From assembly GCA_016215625.1 (NCBI GenBank), contig JACRIW010000087.1:1-45828 (forward strand): a DNA stretch of 45,828 nucleotides, in the 5' to 3' direction. The translations under genes were made by a program, and so were the position numbers. The stretch comes from Candidatus Eiseniibacteriota bacterium (GTDB lineage: Bacteria > Eisenbacteria > RBG-16-71-46). This document shows, piece after piece, positions 39,618-45,828 of the stretch (position 1 is the stretch's first letter; each line of letters begins with the position of its first letter). Under the pieces are notes generated by a model that worked only from the letters and a program-made list of their open reading frames with translations, searched no databases and had not been told where the DNA came from.

Positions 39618-41081
39618 ATGTCCGTCCGCGTCCGTTTCGCTCCCAGCCCCACCGGATTCCTGCACGTCGGCGGCGCCCGCACGGCGCTCTACAACTGGCT
39701 CTTCGCGCGCGCGAAAGGCGGCACGTTCGTGCTGCGCATCGAGGACACGGATGCCGACCGCTCCACGGATGCGTCGACGCAGGCGATCCTCGACGGCATG
39801 CGGTGGCTCGGCCTGTCTTGGGACGAAGGGCCGGGCGTGGGAGGCGAGTACGGGCCGTACTTCCAGACCGAACGCCGCGCGCATTACGAGCGCCGCGCGG
39901 CCGAACTGCTCGCGGGCGGGCACGCCTACCACTGCTGGTGCACGGCGGACGAACTCGCCGCTCGCCGCGCCGCGCAGGCCGAGCGCGGCGAGGACCCGCG
40001 CTACGACGGCGCGTGCCGCCGGTTGAGCGACGCCGAGCGCGAGGCGAAGCGCGCGAGCGGCGCCCCCGCGGCGCTGCGCTTCGCCTGTCCCGCGGAGGGG
40101 GAGAGCGCGTGGGACGACGTCGTGCGCGGACGCGTGAGCTTCCGCAACGAGGTGCTCGACGACTTCGTGCTCGTGCGCACGGACGGACTGCCGACCTACA
40201 ACTTCGCGTGCGTCGTGGACGATCTCGACATGCGCATCACGCACGTGGTGCGCGGCGACGACCACATCTCGAACACGCCGCGCCAGCTGCTGATCTACGC
40301 CGCGCTCGGCGCCACGCCGCCGGTGTTCGCGCACGCCTCGATGATCCTCGGCCCCGACGGCAAGCGGCTCTCCAAGCGCCACGGTGCGACGTCGGTGGAG
40401 GCGTTCGGCGAACTCGGCATCGTGCCCGAGGGCATGGTGAACTTCCTCGCGCTGCTCGGCTGGTCGTACGACGGCAAGCAGGAGCTGTTCTCGCTGGACG
40501 AACTGGCGAAGGTGTTCACGCTCGAAAAGATCGGTGCGAACCCGGCCGTATTCGACACGCAGAAGCTCGAGTGGGTGAACGGCCAGCACCTCAAGCGCCT
40601 GGACGAAGGCGAACGCGTGCGGCGCGTGAAGGCGTTCCTCGCCTCGCGCGGCCGGCCCATCGACGGCCGGGGCGAACCGTGGTGCACGGCTTTCGTGCGC
40701 GCGCTCGGCGAGCGGCTGCGCACGCTCGCCGACGCCGAGACGGTCGGCGCGTTCGCGCTCGCCGACGAAGTCGCGTGCGACGAAGAGGCGTTCGCCGCCG
40801 CGGCCGCGAAGAGCGGCGCGCGCGCCGCGACCGAGGCGCTCGCGGACTTCGTCGAACGCGACGCCGAGTTCTCGCTCGCCAGTCTCGAGGCCGGGACGCG
40901 CGCGCTGGCCGCGGAGCGCGGCATGAAGGCGGGCGAACTCATCGGTCTGGCCCGCCTGGCGCTCACCGGGCAGAAGACTTCCCCCGGCATCTTCGAGGTC
41001 CTGTGGCTGACCGGCCGGGAGCGCGCCACGGCCCGGCTGCGCGCCGCGGCGGCTCGGATGCCGGCCGGCGAGCCGACTTGA
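39618..41081 (+). CDS. gltX: Glutamyl-tRNA synthetase
   Basis: 487 residues from the ATG at MSVRVRFAPSPTG; GGAG lies about 11 nt upstream. Class I motifs are complete: APSPTG with HVGG (residues 8-19, the HIGH equivalent) and KRLSK (249-253, the KMSKS equivalent). LRIEDTD (39-45) is the usual glutamate-binding strand. Cys106-x-Cys108 in YHCWCT and Cys133 in YDGACR correspond to the zinc-type insertion of bacterial GluRS. It charges tRNA-Glu in the cytoplasm. Whether it also charges tRNA-Gln (non-discriminating form, needing GatCAB) cannot be read safely. It is followed after 38 nt by genes for tRNA-Gln and tRNA-Glu, with their own promoter overlapping its stop. Confidence 0.97.
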   Translation: MSVRVRFAPSPTGFLHVGGARTALYNWLFARAKGGTFVLRIEDTDADRSTDASTQAILDGMRWLGLSWDEGPGVGGEYGPYFQTERRAHYERRAAELLAGGHAYHCWCTADELAARRAAQAERGEDPRYDGACRRLSDAEREAKRASGAPAALRFACPAEGESAWDDVVRGRVSFRNEVLDDFVLVRTDGLPTYNFACVVDDLDMRITHVVRGDDHISNTPRQLLIYAALGATPPVFAHASMILGPDGKRLSKRHGATSVEAFGELGIVPEGMVNFLALLGWSYDGKQELFSLDELAKVFTLEKIGANPAVFDTQKLEWVNGQHLKRLDEGERVRRVKAFLASRGRPIDGRGEPWCTAFVRALGERLRTLADAETVGAFALADEVACDEEAFAAAAAKSGARAATEALADFVERDAEFSLASLEAGTRALAAERGMKAGELIGLARLALTGQKTSPGIFEVLWLTGRERATARLRAAAARMPAGEPT

Positions 41082-41106
41082 AATCGTGAGGGCGACCGAT
41101 TAGATT
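41078..41106 (+). promoter_or_regulatory. Predicted promoter of the tRNA-Gln/tRNA-Glu pair
   Basis: TTGAAA (41078-41083) overlaps the gltX stop codon; after 17 nt comes TAGATT (41101-41106), and tRNA-Gln begins 13 nt later. This spacing suits a tRNA promoter with a very short 5' leader. Confidence 0.6.
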
Positions 41107-41119
41107 CCCCGCCCTCGAC

Positions 41120-41193
41120 TGCCCGGTAGTGTAACGGCAGCACGACAGGTTCTGGCCCTGTTAGTCGAGGTTCGAATCCTTGCCGGGCAGCCA
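41120..41193 (+). tRNA. tRNA-Gln (anticodon CUG)
   Basis: A full cloverleaf can be drawn: acceptor TGCCCGG / CCGGGCA, D stem GTGT/GCAC, anticodon stem ACAGG/CCTGT with loop TTCTGGC (anticodon CTG, reading CAG), T arm CGAGG-TTCGAAT-CCTTG, discriminator G, and an encoded CCA (41191-41193). Length 74 nt. Confidence 0.96.
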
Positions 41194-41210
41194 GTCTTTC
41201 CGAACAGCGT

Positions 41211-41286
41211 GGCGCTATCGTCTAGGGGTCTAGGACGGGTGGTTCTCAGCCATCAAACCGGGGTTCGAATCCCCGTAGCGCTACCA
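41211..41286 (+). tRNA. tRNA-Glu (anticodon CUC)
   Basis: Acceptor GGCGCTA / TAGCGCT (first pair G-U), D arm starting GTCTAGGGG, anticodon stem GGTGG/CCATC with loop TTCTCAG (anticodon CTC, reading GAG), T arm CGGGG-TTCGAAT-CCCCG, discriminator A, encoded CCA (41284-41286). Length 76 nt. It is 17 nt after tRNA-Gln, so the two are co-transcribed. Confidence 0.96.
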
Positions 41287-41297
41287 GCTTCCATGAA

Positions 41298-41340
41298 CGC
41301 CCGCTCCGTCAGCGACGGGGCGGGCGATTCTCTTTGTTTG
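41298..41340 (+). terminator. Rho-independent terminator of the tRNA unit
   Basis: A 13-bp stem with one T-G pair, CGCCCGCTCCGTC (41298-41310) / GACGGGGCGGGCG (41314-41326), a three-base loop AGC, then ATTCTCTTTGTTTG. It overlaps the 3' end of the convergent small membrane-protein gene. Confidence 0.88.
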
Positions 41341-41824
41341 CCGGTGCGGGGGCGCCCGCGGCGGAGTGCACGGAGCGCACGCCACCCGTGCCGCGCACCT
41401 CGGCCCAGCCGGAACCCGTGCTGTCGATGCCCGCGTGCACGCGCGAGCGGCCGTCGGCGCCCGTCAGCCGCACGCTCGGTTCGCCCGAGGGCTCGAGCTC
41501 GAGCACGGTGCGCGTCACTCCGGTCGAATCGAGCAGCCGCAGGCGCGGGCGTCCGTCCGGGGTGACCACGCCGTAGAGCCGGGCGCGTGAGCGTTCGTCG
41601 TTCAGCCGGAGCACCGGGCTGCCGTCCTCGCGCAGCATGAGCGCTCCGCGCCACGTGCCCACGGAATCGCGCAGCATGAACCGGCTCGCGTCGAGCGCGG
41701 GACGGGGCACGAAGTGCCAGGCGACCGCAATCGCGAGGCCGGCGGCAAGCACGGCGCAGGCCGCGGTGAGGCGCGCGATCCGGCGTTCGAGTGAGCCGAG
41801 GCGGGCTTCGGTGTCGGGCGACAA
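41309..41824 (-). CDS. Small single-pass membrane protein with repetitive beta-rich domain (unknown function)
   Basis: The chosen start is a TTG at 41824 with a perfect GGAGG 7 nt upstream (171 residues); an ATG at 41896 would extend the protein without a ribosome-binding site. Residues about 1-20 are a short charged helix (TEARLGSLERRIARL), followed by one transmembrane helix (about 21-42). The rest is a run of roughly 20-residue units of the type DGSPVLRLNDE, DGRPRLRLLDSTG, SGEPSVRLTGADG, where Gly turns alternate with short strands; this suggests a beta-helix or stacked-hairpin surface outside the cytoplasm. I do not recognise a named family. It ends in a basic tail. It is divergent from the SDR gene by about 100 nt. 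Confidence 0.65.
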   Translation of the reverse strand: MSPDTEARLGSLERRIARLTAACAVLAAGLAIAVAWHFVPRPALDASRFMLRDSVGTWRGALMLREDGSPVLRLNDERSRARLYGVVTPDGRPRLRLLDSTGVTRTVLELEPSGEPSVRLTGADGRSRVHAGIDSTGSGWAEVRGTGGVRSVHSAAGAPAPANKENRPPRR

Positions 41825-41924
41825 GCGGGAACCTCCGGCGAAGGCGTGAAGACGCGGCGCGAACGCGGCGATGATAGGGTACGCGCGCACCTGCACACGA
41901 CACCTTCAGGCTCCCGGGAGTCCC

Positions 41925-42842
41925 ATGTCCAGCGAAACACCCACCGCCGGTCCCCTGCGCATGCCCGCCACCGTCGCCGTCACCGGCGCCATGGGTTTCG
42001 TCGCGTCGCGGCTGCTGCCGCGGCTGCACGAACGCGGCGTACGCGTGCTCGCGCTCGTGCGGCCGGGCCGGGACACGTCGGCGCTGCCGCCTTCGTCGCT
42101 GCTCGAGTTCCGCGAGGGCGACCTCGCCGAGCCCTCGACGCTCGCGAGCGCGTTCGCCGGGGCCGAGGCGGTCGTGCACCTGGCGGGTCTGTCGCTCGTG
42201 CCGGACTTCCTTCCCGCCGTGCTCGCCGCGGGTGTGCGTTCCGGCGTGTTCGTGAGCTCGGCCGGCGTGCACACGAAGCTCAGGAGCGGCAGCGCGGAGG
42301 CGAAGCGCGCGGGCGAGCAGGCGCTGCGCGAGTCGCCGCTCGCGTACACGATCCTGCGGCCGAGCATGATCTACGGCACGCCGCGCGACCGGAACATGGT
42401 GCGGCTGCTCGAGTGGATCGAGCGCTTTCCGGTGATGCCCTCGCCGCTCGGCGGGATCACGCCGCAGCAGCCCGTGCACGTGGACGACCTCGTCTCCGCC
42501 ATCCTCGCCTCGCTCGAGCGCCCGCAGGCCGCGCGTGGCGAATACGAGGTGGGCGGGCCCGAACCCATCACGCTGCACGACGTGATCCACACGTGCGCGC
42601 GCGAACTGGGGCGGCCCGTGTGGGTGCTGCCGCTGCCGCTCGCGCCCGCGCACGGGGCCGCGGTGCTGGCGCGCCGCATGAAGCTGCCGTTCCCGGTGCG
42701 TCCGGAGCAGGTGCTGCGCCTGACCGAGTCCAAGGCGGTGGACATCGCGCCCGCGCGGCGCGACCTGGGCTTTTCACCGCGGCCGTTCGTGGACGGCATC
42801 CGGGCCGAGGTGGCGATGATGCGCGAGGGCCGGCGGGGGTGA
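41925..42842 (+). CDS. Atypical extended SDR: NAD(P)-dependent epimerase/dehydratase-like protein
   Basis: 305 residues from an ATG with GGGAG just upstream. The Rossmann motif is VAVTGAMGFVASRLLPRL (TGxxGF, about residues 14-31), followed by REGDLAEPSTLASAF and VVHLAGLS. The active-site region FVSSAGVHTKLRSGSAEAKR lacks the usual YxxxK pair, so it belongs with atypical SDRs (NDUFA9-, NmrA- or HopA-like) that bind a nucleotide but may not catalyse the classical reaction. ILRPSMIYG and a late ITLHDVIHTCARELGRPV are typical of this group. The substrate is unknown. It is upstream of a polysaccharide gene but separated by 459 nt and a separate promoter, so linkage is not implied. Confidence 0.82.
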   Translation: MSSETPTAGPLRMPATVAVTGAMGFVASRLLPRLHERGVRVLALVRPGRDTSALPPSSLLEFREGDLAEPSTLASAFAGAEAVVHLAGLSLVPDFLPAVLAAGVRSGVFVSSAGVHTKLRSGSAEAKRAGEQALRESPLAYTILRPSMIYGTPRDRNMVRLLEWIERFPVMPSPLGGITPQQPVHVDDLVSAILASLERPQAARGEYEVGGPEPITLHDVIHTCARELGRPVWVLPLPLAPAHGAAVLARRMKLPFPVRPEQVLRLTESKAVDIAPARRDLGFSPRPFVDGIRAEVAMMREGRRG

Positions 42843-43301
42843 GCGCCGGGGGCCGCTCGTGCGGTCCCGGGGCCGCACGGCGTTTGGAACTCGGGAGACC
42901 GCTCATGGGGCGGCCGGGCCCCGGACGCGGCCCTTCTCGGCGGTCCCTGCGGTCCCGCATGCAATCCCGCGGGTAAACCACAGGGGTCCAGTGAGTTGAA
43001 CTTGTCCGGCCGGGTCACTATGGTGCCGCTCTCGCACGAGCCTTCCTGCTCGCCCCCGGACTCGCGATTCCCCGCGGGCGCTCCGCCCATAAGTCGGACT
43101 GAGGCAACGCCCTCTGCCTGCCGACGACAGGGGCGGGCGTCACCCGTACTTGTCGTGTAGCGTCGCCTGCCGCACCGGTCCGGAAACGGGAGTGGCAGGA
43201 GTCGTCCTCGTTGGTCCCGCCGGCGTGGACGATGGCTCGTCGAAACATCCCTGCGGGACAGGAGCCCTCGGCCGGCGCGTTCGCGCGCGCCGACTTTCCC
43301 C
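42843..43301 (+). other. Long intergenic region and leader upstream of the sugar gene
   Basis: 459 nt without a credible gene. It contains a weak hairpin CGTGCGG/CCGCACG (42858-42879) that may end the SDR transcript, the promoter at 42996-43024, and then a GC-rich leader of about 270 nt. GTAGCGT at about 43157 resembles the core of the ops/JUMPstart element of capsule operons, but the flanks do not match well. Confidence 0.4.
42996..43024 (+). promoter_or_regulatory. Predicted sigma70-type promoter of the sugar dehydratase-transferase gene
   Basis: TTGAAC (42996-43001), 17 nt, TATGGT (43019-43024). Good match and ideal spacing; the start of transcription would be near 43031, leaving a leader of about 270 nt. 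Confidence 0.6.
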
Positions 43302-45828
43302 ATGTCCTTTCGCAAGGCGCCACGCTTTCTCGTCCTGACGATCGTCTACACGGCGATCGTCAATCTCGCGTACCTCGCCGCGCTGTACCTGCGGTTCGAG
43401 GGCGACGTGCCCGCGCGCTTCTGGCAGGGCTACACCGAGATCGCACCCGCGTTCACGCTGCTCAGCCTGCTCGCGTACTTCCTCGCGGGCCTCTATCACG
43501 GGCTGTGGCGGTATGCGAGCACGGTGACGCTGTTCCAGATCTTCAAGGGCGCGACGCTTTCGGCGATGACGCTCGTCGTGCTGCTGTTCCTCGTGCCCGA
43601 CCGCAAGTTCCCGACGAGCGCGATCGCGCTCATCTGGATGGTCGAACTCCTGCTCGTCGGCGGCGTGCGCTTCGCGTGGCGACTCATGCGCGAGCGCGTG
43701 CTCGGACCCTTCAGCGGTCACGCGGTGCCGACGCTCGTCATCGGTGCGGACCACACGGGCGTGGACCTCGTGCAGGAGATGCGGCGCCGCATCTCGGGCG
43801 AGGAGTCGCTCATGCCCGTCGGCTTCCTCGACGACGACGAGCGCCTGACCGGCCACCTGATCGAAGGCCTCAAGGTGCTCGGCACCGTCGCGGACCTGCC
43901 CGCGGTGCTGCGCGAGAAGCACATCGAGATGGTGGTGGTGTCGGATCCCGACATCCCGGGCCGCGTGCTGCGCGAGATCGCGCGCGTGTGCACCGAAGCC
44001 AGCGTCCGCGTGAAGACGCTGCCGGGGCTCTCCGACCTCAGCCACGGCGCACGGCCTTCGCTGTCGCAGATGCGCGACATCCGCATCGAGGACCTGCTCG
44101 GGCGCGAGCCCGTGCAGCTCGACCTCGAGGAAGTCGGCGCGTTCCTGCGCGGCAAGCGCATCCTCGTGACGGGCGCGGGTGGTTCGATCGGTTCCGAAAT
44201 GGTCCGCCAGGTCTCGGAGTTCGGGCCGACGGAACTCGTGCTGCTCGATCACGCCGAGAACGGCCTGTACTTCATCCACAACGAGATCGTCTCGCAGCGC
44301 CCGGCCTACCCGGTGCACGCGATCGTCTGCGACATCCGCGACGACAAGGGCGTCGAGTCCACGTTCGCGCGCTACCGTCCCGAGGTGGTCTTCCACGCCG
44401 CGGCGCACAAGCACGTGCCGCTGCTCGAGACGAGCCCGCGCGAGGCCGTGCTCAACAACATCGTCGGCACGCGCAACCTCGTGGACTCCTCCGACCGCCA
44501 CGGTGTCGAGAAGTTCGTGCTCATCTCGACCGACAAGGCCGTGAACCCCACGAGCGTCATGGGCGCGTCGAAGCGCGTGTGCGAGATGCTGCTCCAGAGC
44601 GCGTCGCAGCGCAGCCGCACGAAGTTCTGCGCGGTGCGCTTCGGCAACGTGCTCGGCTCCGACGGCTCGGTCATTCCGCTGTTCCAGCGCCAGCTCCAGC
44701 GCGGCGGTCCGCTCACCGTCACGCATCCGGAAGCGCGCCGCTACTTCATGAGCATTCCCGAGGCCGTGCGTCTCGTGCTGCAGGCCGGCGCCATGGGCCG
44801 CGGCGGCGAGGTGTTCGTGCTCGACATGGGCGAGCAGGTCCGCATCCAGGACCTCGCGCGCCAGCTCGTGCGTCTCGCGGGGCTCACCGAAGGCGTGGAC
44901 ATCGAGATCGTGTTCACGGGCATGCGCCCCGGCGAGAAGCTCTACGAGGAGCTGCACTCGCACACCGAGATGACGCGCATCACGCGCCACGAACGCATCC
45001 TCACGTGGGAGCTCGCCGCGGAGGAGGAGGACGTGCTGCGCGTGGACGTCGCACGGCTCGAGGCGATCGCCGAGGAAGGCGACCCGACCGCGGTGAAGGC
45101 GCAGCTGCACCACATCGTGCCCGAATACCGCGAACCGACGCCCGAGGAACTCAAGCTGCAGCCCGCGCCCCCGACTCCCGACGTGCAGCTGCCGGCGGCG
45201 ACGGCGCAGCCGCCCGCGCCGCCCATCGACTGGACGGAGCGGCTCGGCCAGTCGCTGCACGCCGGCGCCGCCCTCGTCGCACTCGCCGCGTCGTCGCCGG
45301 TGTGGATGGCGATCTGGCTGGAGGCGCGGCTCGGACGGCAGCAGGAGATCCTGCTGCGCGAGGTGCGCATCGGCCGCACGCGCCGGCGCGGCCAGCGCCG
45401 CGCCGCGCCGCTGCAGGTGCCGATCGACCGCCGCAGCATCGAGCGCCGCACGCAGGACCTCATGGGCGAGCCCATCTCGTGCGCGCGGTTCCGCTCGGAC
45501 CTCGGTCCGGTGAGCCGCTGGGTGGCGAGCCGCCGCCTCGACAAGCTGCCGTGGCTGCTCAACGTCCTGCGTGGCGAGATGGCGCTCGTGGGCCCGAAGC
45601 CCGAGAAGGAAGAACTCGTGCTGCGCTGGCGCAACCTCGTGCCCGACTACGATCAACGGTTCACCGTGCCGCCGGGCCTCACCGGGCTCGCGCAGGTGTC
45701 CGGGACTTCGGACTGCGACGCCGAGGGGGTCGTGCGCCGCGTGCATTACGACCTGTTCTACGTGACCCACCGGTCGTGGCTGCTCGATGTCCGCACCATG
45801 TTCAAGACGTTCGGGGTGCTGTTCCGGA
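43302..45828 (+). CDS. Fusion of membrane NDP-sugar 4,6-dehydratase (CapD/WbpM/PglF-like) and polyprenol-phosphate sugar transferase domain; 3' end outside window
   Basis: 842 codons are visible with no stop. Four N-terminal transmembrane helices (about 8-125) and a first Rossmann domain (about 140-260) match CapD proteins. The catalytic Rossmann domain has VTGAGGSIGSE (about 288-298), HAAAHKHVPLLE, and STDKAVNPTSVMGASKR with Met420 and Lys424, the Ser-Met-Lys arrangement of large 4,6-dehydratases. After a Pro-rich linker (about 615-640) comes a bacterial sugar-transferase domain: SPVWMAIWLEARLG, RRLDKLPWLLNVLRGEMALV, GPKPEKEE, VPPGLTGLAQVSG. Usually these are separate proteins: one makes a UDP-4-keto sugar, the other attaches a sugar phosphate to undecaprenyl phosphate. 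The transferase catalytic Asp-Glu pair reads Asp747-Lys748 here, so this half may be altered or inactive. Likely in capsule, O-antigen or glycan synthesis. Confidence 0.88.
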   Translation, partial: MSFRKAPRFLVLTIVYTAIVNLAYLAALYLRFEGDVPARFWQGYTEIAPAFTLLSLLAYFLAGLYHGLWRYASTVTLFQIFKGATLSAMTLVVLLFLVPDRKFPTSAIALIWMVELLLVGGVRFAWRLMRERVLGPFSGHAVPTLVIGADHTGVDLVQEMRRRISGEESLMPVGFLDDDERLTGHLIEGLKVLGTVADLPAVLREKHIEMVVVSDPDIPGRVLREIARVCTEASVRVKTLPGLSDLSHGARPSLSQMRDIRIEDLLGREPVQLDLEEVGAFLRGKRILVTGAGGSIGSEMVRQVSEFGPTELVLLDHAENGLYFIHNEIVSQRPAYPVHAIVCDIRDDKGVESTFARYRPEVVFHAAAHKHVPLLETSPREAVLNNIVGTRNLVDSSDRHGVEKFVLISTDKAVNPTSVMGASKRVCEMLLQSASQRSRTKFCAVRFGNVLGSDGSVIPLFQRQLQRGGPLTVTHPEARRYFMSIPEAVRLVLQAGAMGRGGEVFVLDMGEQVRIQDLARQLVRLAGLTEGVDIEIVFTGMRPGEKLYEELHSHTEMTRITRHERILTWELAAEEEDVLRVDVARLEAIAEEGDPTAVKAQLHHIVPEYREPTPEELKLQPAPPTPDVQLPAATAQPPAPPIDWTERLGQSLHAGAALVALAASSPVWMAIWLEARLGRQQEILLREVRIGRTRRRGQRRAAPLQVPIDRRSIERRTQDLMGEPISCARFRSDLGPVSRWVASRRLDKLPWLLNVLRGEMALVGPKPEKEELVLRWRNLVPDYDQRFTVPPGLTGLAQVSGTSDCDAEGVVRRVHYDLFYVTHRSWLLDVRTMFKTFGVLFR

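Noticed and set aside
43150..43165. ops/JUMPstart element
   Set aside because: Only GTAGCGT matches; the GGCG preceding it is interrupted, so it is noted but not called as a feature.
1..45828. CRISPR array, insertion sequences, prophage or integration sites
   Set aside because: No regularly spaced direct repeats, transposase, integrase or terminal inverted repeats were seen; composition is even across the window, and the tRNA genes show no duplicated 3' ends.

Overview
The window is about 46 kb of high-GC DNA (by eye well above 60 percent G+C) from a Gram-negative bacterium. Signs of a diderm cell are lipoprotein signal peptides, three predicted outer-membrane beta-barrels (two end in a terminal Phe), and a capsule or lipid-linked sugar gene. 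Three secreted proteins carry a FlgD-like C-terminal domain. These occur with a PorV/PorQ-type protein, a GWxTD-domain protein and a gingipain-like protease with FG-GAP repeats. This combination is typical of uncultured FCB-related lineages such as Candidatus Eisenbacteria or Gemmatimonadota; the phylum is an inference. I see no insertion sequence, integrase, phage gene or CRISPR array.

Region 1 (1-14821) looks dedicated to alpha-glucan (glycogen, starch, maltodextrin) binding and uptake. A seven-gene minus-strand operon (8095 to beyond position 1) encodes a secreted FlgD-tailed protein, a PorV-like protein, an outer-membrane barrel, a barrel with an N-terminal AMPK-beta/CBM48 glycogen-binding domain, and three lipoproteins, two with CBM48 domains. 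Divergent from it, two plus-strand genes encode a large multidomain secreted protein and a small protein with two X25-like domains. A MalE-MalF-MalG-type ABC importer without an ATPase follows. No SusC/SusD homologue and no glycoside hydrolase is visible. This is the best candidate for an undescribed system.

Region 2 (15274-24791) is mixed: a universal stress protein, a rhodanese-methyltransferase fusion lacking the rhodanese cysteine, a GWxTD/TPR protein, a lone receiver protein, an inositol-monophosphatase-family enzyme, a UvrD-like helicase fused to a PD-(D/E)XK Fe-S nuclease, and a lone oligopeptide-type solute-binding lipoprotein. Region 3 (24984-29753) is one 1589-residue secreted C25 (gingipain) protease.

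Region 4 (29756-39303) is a ten-gene minus-strand run: four divergent paralogous polytopic membrane proteins, then DUF4129, DUF4350, MoxR ATPase, DUF58, SpoIIM-like and RDD proteins. The tail is a widespread MoxR-centred membrane cluster; the four paralogues at its head are less usual. Region 5 (39618-45828) holds gltX followed by tRNA-Gln(CUG) and tRNA-Glu(CUC), a small membrane protein, an atypical SDR, and a window-truncated fusion of an NDP-sugar 4,6-dehydratase with a polyprenol-phosphate sugar transferase domain.

Eight promoter-like sites resemble TTGACC-N17/18-TAnnnT and several strong hairpin terminators mark the unit ends. Genes within units overlap by 1-17 nt, so co-transcription is well supported. 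All functions are assigned by reading motifs, without database searches.
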